The position numbers and the translations under genes were made by a program. DNA of 18,101 nucleotides from Rhodobacterales bacterium UBA3080. Its GTDB lineage: Bacteria > Pseudomonadota > Alphaproteobacteria > Rhodobacterales > Rhodobacteraceae. Position 1 is the stretch's first letter. Every line of letters starts with the position of its first letter. Below are positions 15,251-18,101 of the stretch, in pieces. A model generated the notes under the pieces. The model was not told the DNA's origin and made no database searches. It saw only the letters and a list, made by a program, of their open reading frames with translations. The DNA is taken from NCBI GenBank assembly GCA_002366645.1, contig DFBM01000118.1, positions 1 to 18,101 of the forward strand, in the 5' to 3' direction.

Positions 15251-16663
15251 TTAAAGAAACCGCTGCACCAGCCTGACGATTCTTTTTACACGCGCGCTTT
15301 CGAAAAGGCGCGGCGTATAATACTGCCCCGCCACCCGTTTGTTGATCTCGCCGAGCGTCGGGTAAGGCGCGACCATCGCGGCAACGGCTCCGATCTTCAG
15401 GCCGTTCGCAATCACCAGCGCCCAAGTCTGTATAAGTTCACCCGCCTGCGCCCCGACAATAGACGCGCCAACTGGCTTGCCCTTCAATACCATCACCTTG
15501 ATCAGACCTTTCGTGTTCCGCTCAGCTCGCGCCCGGTCATTTTCGGCGTATTCAAAGCGCAGGACTTCGACCTTGTTCCCGTGCAGCTCAACCGCCTGCG
15601 CCTCGGTCAGGCCGATTTGTGCGATTTCAGGGTCGGTATAGGTCGCCCAAGGGATATGTTTTTCGCTGGCTTTGGCGGGAAGTCCAAACAGCGCCGAGCG
15701 AATAACAATCCCCGCATGATAACCCGCGACATGCGTAAACTGCAGGCCACCCGCCACATCACCGATTGCATAGACCCGTTTATTCGCAGTTTTCAAACCG
15801 GCGTCCACCACGATACCCGACCGGTGGGTTTCGACCCCTGCGTTATCCAGATCCAGCTTATCAATATTCGGTTTGCGCCCAACCGCCATCAACAGGTGGC
15901 TACCGGAATACTCGGCCCCGTCTTTGGTTTTGACCGTCACGCCTTCGCCGCCGACAATCTCTGTGACCATAGCTCCCTCGACTATCTCGACTCCCTCCGC
16001 GCGGATGCTTTCCAGCGCGACCCGCGCTATGTCCGGATCATCCCGCCCCAACGCTTTCAAACCTTCCAGAACCGTCACCTTGCACCCAAGGCGCGCATGC
16101 GCTTGCGCCATTTCCATACCGATAGGGCCGCCGCCGATGACAAGCAGATGCTCGGGCCGCTCGCGCAGCTCGAAAAGCGTTTCGTTGGTCAGGTAGTCGA
16201 CCGTATCCAGACCCGGAATCGGCGGCACAAACGGCGATGAACCCGTGGCAATCACAAACCGTCTAGCCTCGATCACAGTATCCCCTGCCTTCACCTCGCT
16301 GGGCGAAATGAAACGGCCGAACTCCGAAATGACGTTGACGCCCAGCCCCCCGAAGCGTTCGACAGAATCGTGTGGTTCGATACCTTTAATAACACCCGCA
16401 ACGTGCTCCATCGCCGCCGCGTAATCCACTTGCGGCTCCACCGGCGTCACCCCGTAAGGTCCGCCTGTCTTCATCGCATGCGCATGTTTGGCCGCCGCGA
16501 TCAGCGCCTTTGAGGGAACGCAGCCATAATTCAGACAGTCGCCGCCCATCTTGTGACCCTCCAGCAACACAACCCGCGCCCCCATCTGGACCGCGCCCGC
16601 CGCGACCGAAAGCCCACCGGAGCCACCGCCAATTACACAAATGTCGGTTTTAATCCGTTCCAT
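15251..16663 (-). CDS. FAD-dependent disulfide oxidoreductase, Lpd/MerA-like
   Basis: This 470-residue class I pyridine-nucleotide disulfide oxidoreductase has the N-terminal FAD fold GGGSGG (12-17), the redox cysteine pair C43/C48 in GGDCLNYGCVPSK, an NAD(P) fold GGGPIGME (about 178-185), the second FAD motif YAIGDVAGG, and a C-terminal dimer domain. The histidine of the lipoamide dehydrogenase HPT motif is Tyr434 here (APYPTLGE). The C-terminal Cys pair and N-terminal metal-binding domain of mercuric reductase are also absent. So it is probably neither true Lpd nor true MerA, and the electron acceptor is unknown. The start is ATG 16663, with AAGGGG 7 nt upstream overlapping the TVP38 stop; the intergenic gap is 11 nt, so the two are co-expressed. 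The longer frame from 16723 overlaps that gene and is rejected. Confidence 0.92.
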   Translation of the reverse strand: MERIKTDICVIGGGSGGLSVAAGAVQMGARVVLLEGHKMGGDCLNYGCVPSKALIAAAKHAHAMKTGGPYGVTPVEPQVDYAAAMEHVAGVIKGIEPHDSVERFGGLGVNVISEFGRFISPSEVKAGDTVIEARRFVIATGSSPFVPPIPGLDTVDYLTNETLFELRERPEHLLVIGGGPIGMEMAQAHARLGCKVTVLEGLKALGRDDPDIARVALESIRAEGVEIVEGAMVTEIVGGEGVTVKTKDGAEYSGSHLLMAVGRKPNIDKLDLDNAGVETHRSGIVVDAGLKTANKRVYAIGDVAGGLQFTHVAGYHAGIVIRSALFGLPAKASEKHIPWATYTDPEIAQIGLTEAQAVELHGNKVEVLRFEYAENDRARAERNTKGLIKVMVLKGKPVGASIVGAQAGELIQTWALVIANGLKIGAVAAMVAPYPTLGEINKRVAGQYYTPRLFESARVKRIVRLVQRFL

Positions 16664-16674
16664 GATTCTGCCCC

Positions 16675-17391
16675 TTATTTCTTTATCGCTTTTAGGATGA
16701 CCGGCAGCGCCGATAGCGCGCATAACGCCAAAATTGGTCCAAGGATTTTTGGCTCGAATATTATGCCGAGATTCGGTGTCTCACCACGTGCAAACACCTC
16801 GCCCAGTCCCGTGCCCACCCATGTGTAGACAAAACCGCCCGGCATAATGCCGATAAAGGTTGTCCAAACGAATGTGCGGAGCTTCGTACCAACCAACGCC
16901 GGAACCAAATTGGCGACAAAGAACGGAAAGGCCGGAACCAGCCGCATCAACAACAGAAAGCTGACCTCGTTGTCGTCCAGTCCGGTTTTGATTTTGCCCA
17001 CTACCCCGCCCGCACTATCCATCTTGCGCGAAAGGTAATCCCCAAGCCCCATCCGCGCCGCCAAGAATATCAAGACCGCGCCGATAGTGGCGCCGGTAAT
17101 ATTGTAAAGTACCCCCGGAAACAGTCCGAACAAAAACCCGCCCGTCAGCGAAATAATCGCGGCACCGGGCAACGAGAACGCCACAATAGCTATATAGACC
17201 CCGACAAATCCGACCGACGCCATCAGGAAATTCGCGTCCCGCCACGCCAAAAGCGCTTCACGGTTATCCCGAAGCGACTCAAAGCTCAGATAATCCCGAA
17301 GCGTAAAAAACCCGATCACTGCAACAAGCGCGATTCCGATCAAAGGGAGCAACTTTTTAATCGATATCCCGCTAGATTTAGCCATAGCCAT
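16675..17391 (-). CDS. TVP38/TMEM64 (DedA-like) family membrane protein
   Basis: This 238-residue inner-membrane protein belongs to the TVP38/TMEM64 (VTT, formerly SNARE-associated) family. Segments are an N-terminal helix (about 13-30), a hydrophobic stretch 58-80 (VGVYIAIVAFSLPGAAIISL), the re-entrant GGFLFGLFPG (84-93), a helix around 100-115, and the family's F/L-xxx-R-xx-P motif as LLLMRLVPAFPFFVANLVPA (about 146-165), with helices to the C-terminus. The family is linked to lipid scrambling in eukaryotes; the bacterial role is uncertain. Two ATGs lie 6 nt apart; the first (17391) has an ideal AAGGAG 6 nt upstream. It heads the operon with the oxidoreductase, and genes of these two families are often adjacent or fused. 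Confidence 0.9.
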   Translation of the reverse strand: MAMAKSSGISIKKLLPLIGIALVAVIGFFTLRDYLSFESLRDNREALLAWRDANFLMASVGFVGVYIAIVAFSLPGAAIISLTGGFLFGLFPGVLYNITGATIGAVLIFLAARMGLGDYLSRKMDSAGGVVGKIKTGLDDNEVSFLLLMRLVPAFPFFVANLVPALVGTKLRTFVWTTFIGIMPGGFVYTWVGTGLGEVFARGETPNLGIIFEPKILGPILALCALSALPVILKAIKK

Positions 17392-17679
17392 AAATATCTC
17401 CTTGATGGCGTGTTCTGTTCCATCCTATGTGCCGCGTGCGGTTGCTGGCCGAAAGGGGGCTCACGCTTCGTTGATGGGAATTCATCTAATGTTTCAGTAT
17501 TGCGCAAACATCGCTGGAATACGGCCTGCAAATGTTTCTGAAAATGGGGCATTTTTACGCGAAACCTTAATTGACTTCCATTAACAACGGTCCTAAACAG
17601 CCATTTCGAAATTCAGCGCAGGCGAATCTCTTCGTCGGCCACCGCTGCGGTAGCCCCGCAGTCGATCAGGAGACAAGAA
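17392..17679. other. Divergent intergenic region TVP38 / rpmH
   Basis: This 288-bp stretch contains no convincing gene. Short open frames in it lack ribosome sites and family features. It holds a candidate rpmH promoter (17571-17599), a small hairpin CTGCGG/CCGCAG (17645-17661) just before the rpmH ribosome site, and presumably the TVP38 promoter, which I could not place with confidence. No DnaA-box cluster is visible. Confidence 0.6.
17571..17599 (+). promoter_or_regulatory. Candidate rpmH promoter
   Basis: TTGACT (17571-17576), a 17-nt spacer and TAAACA (17594-17599) lie about 80 nt before the rpmH start. The -35 is good and the -10 is weak, as is common in alphaproteobacteria. Confidence 0.45.
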
Positions 17680-17814
17680 ATGAAACGTACTTATCAGCCG
17701 AGCAACCTTGTTCGCAAACGCCGCCACGGCTTCCGTTCGCGCATGGCAACTAAAAACGGTCGCAAGATCGTTAACCGTCGTCGCGCTCAGGGTCGCAAAA
17801 GCCTAACTGCGTAA
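17680..17814 (+). CDS. rpmH: 50S ribosomal protein L34
   Basis: This 44-residue, strongly basic protein of the large ribosomal subunit matches the L34 family from end to end: MKRTYQPSNLVRKRRHGF at the start, then RMATKNGRKIVNRRRAQGRK and a short LTA tail. The length is exactly typical. AGGAGA (17668-17673) lies about 6 nt before the ATG. It is followed after 21 nt by rnpA, the usual order in bacteria. The gene is easy to miss because it is very short. Confidence 0.98.
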   Translation: MKRTYQPSNLVRKRRHGFRSRMATKNGRKIVNRRRAQGRKSLTA

Positions 17815-17835
17815 TACCGACTTAAGGTCACAGTT

Positions 17836-18101
17836 ATGAAACCGCCGGAGGCAGACCGCGAACCCACTATAGGGAACGCCGGTGAGACGCCTCCGGCGGT
17901 TTCCGTTTGCCCGATGGAAACATTGCGAAAACGCAGCGATTTCCTGCAAGCAGCCCGCGCCCGTCGTCAATCGGCCAAAGGTTTGCTGTTGCAAGCCCAC
18001 CGCCGCGATGACGGCAGCGACACAATCCGCGTCGGCTATACCTGCTCGAAAAAGGTCGGCAATGCAGTCGCCCGAAATCGCGCCAAACGCCGCTTGCGCG
18101 A
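17836..18101 (+). CDS. rnpA: Ribonuclease P protein component, N-terminal part (3' end outside window)
   Basis: RnpA is the protein subunit that binds the 5' leader of precursor tRNA and helps the RNase P RNA catalyse its removal. Eighty-eight residues are visible before the window ends. LRKRSDFL (30-37) opens the conserved domain, IRVGYTCSKKVGNAV follows at 64-78, and the RNR signature is RNRAKRR at 80-86. The start chosen is ATG 17836, with AAGGT (17824-17828) upstream, which gives an extra 26 residues before the conserved domain; such extensions occur in Rhodobacterales RnpA. An in-frame ATG at 17914 lacks a ribosome site but would give a standard-length start. The extension is encoded within a 14-bp inverted repeat. 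Confidence 0.94.
   Translation, partial: MKPPEADREPTIGNAGETPPAVSVCPMETLRKRSDFLQAARARRQSAKGLLLQAHRRDDGSDTIRVGYTCSKKVGNAVARNRAKRRLR
17839..17902 (+). repeat. 14-bp inverted repeat at the 5' end of rnpA
   Basis: AAACCGCCGGAGGC (17839-17852) and GCCTCCGGCGGTTT (17889-17902) are perfect reverse complements separated by 36 nt. The second arm is followed by CCGTTTGCCC. The repeat begins directly after the rnpA ATG at 17836. It could be a leaky rpmH terminator or a structure limiting rnpA translation. Confidence 0.75.

Noticed and set aside
15203..16240. Long plus-strand open frame (345 codons) opposite the oxidoreductase gene
   Set aside because: It is antisense to a clearly conserved protein on the minus strand. 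Its composition is typical of a GC-driven shadow frame, and no ribosome site or domain is seen.
15251..16663. Calling the disulfide oxidoreductase a mercuric reductase or lipoamide dehydrogenase
   Set aside because: It lacks the C-terminal Cys pair and HMA domain of MerA, the catalytic His of Lpd, and any neighbouring mer or 2-oxoacid dehydrogenase genes.
17402..17753. Short plus-strand frames between TVP38 and rpmH
   Set aside because: They have no ribosome sites or recognisable features. The second overlaps rpmH in another frame.
1..18101. CRISPR array, insertion sequence, prophage or replication origin
   Set aside because: No regularly spaced repeats, transposase, integrase or phage proteins are visible. 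Although rpmH-rnpA can lie near the origin in some bacteria, no DnaA-box cluster was seen.

Overview
The window looks like chromosomal DNA of an alphaproteobacterium, most likely of the Rhodobacterales/Roseobacter type. The clues are an Entner-Doudoroff (ED) operon, an AglR-like LacI repressor with a TTG start, a sensor kinase of a form I associate with that group, an RNase P protein with an N-terminal extension, and moderate GC. No insertion sequence, phage gene or CRISPR array is visible. This is a judgement from protein resemblance only.

Layout. (1) 1-3860, plus strand: an overlapping operon of edd (5' end outside the window), a PPOX-type flavoprotein, eda and pgi. (2) 3861-5894: a ROK sugar kinase (minus) and an aldose 1-epimerase galM (plus), divergent from each other. 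Each runs convergently, with 0 or 4 bp to spare, into the neighbouring operon. (3) 5899-13554: a maltose/alpha-glucoside locus. A LacI-family repressor and the ATPase malK lie on the minus strand, and a GH13 alpha-glucosidase with malE, malF and malG on the plus strand. The 172-bp divergent region between them carries three palindromes with an AGCGCT core. (4) 13560-13777: a hairpin and a tRNA-Arg(ACG). (5) 13778-17391, minus strand: an operon-like TVP38-family membrane protein, an FAD/disulfide oxidoreductase and a sensor histidine kinase with no response regulator beside it. (6) 17680-18101, plus strand: rpmH and the start of rnpA, the conserved L34/RNase P pair.

How it works together. MalE would capture a maltose-type alpha-glucoside in the periplasm and MalFGK2 would import it. 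The alpha-glucosidase has no signal peptide and would cleave it in the cytoplasm. GalM would interconvert the anomers, and the ROK kinase may phosphorylate the released hexose. Pgi would link fructose-6-P and glucose-6-P, and Edd and Eda would complete breakdown to pyruvate and glyceraldehyde-3-P. The first two ED-route enzymes (zwf, pgl) are not in the window. The repressor probably controls both divergent arms and itself, because one operator lies between the -35 and -10 boxes of its own promoter.

I do not see a clearly undescribed system. The points most worth checking are the operator layout, the flavoprotein embedded in the ED operon, the TVP38/oxidoreductase/kinase cluster, the malE-malF stem-loop, and the 14-bp inverted repeat that begins right after the rnpA start codon.
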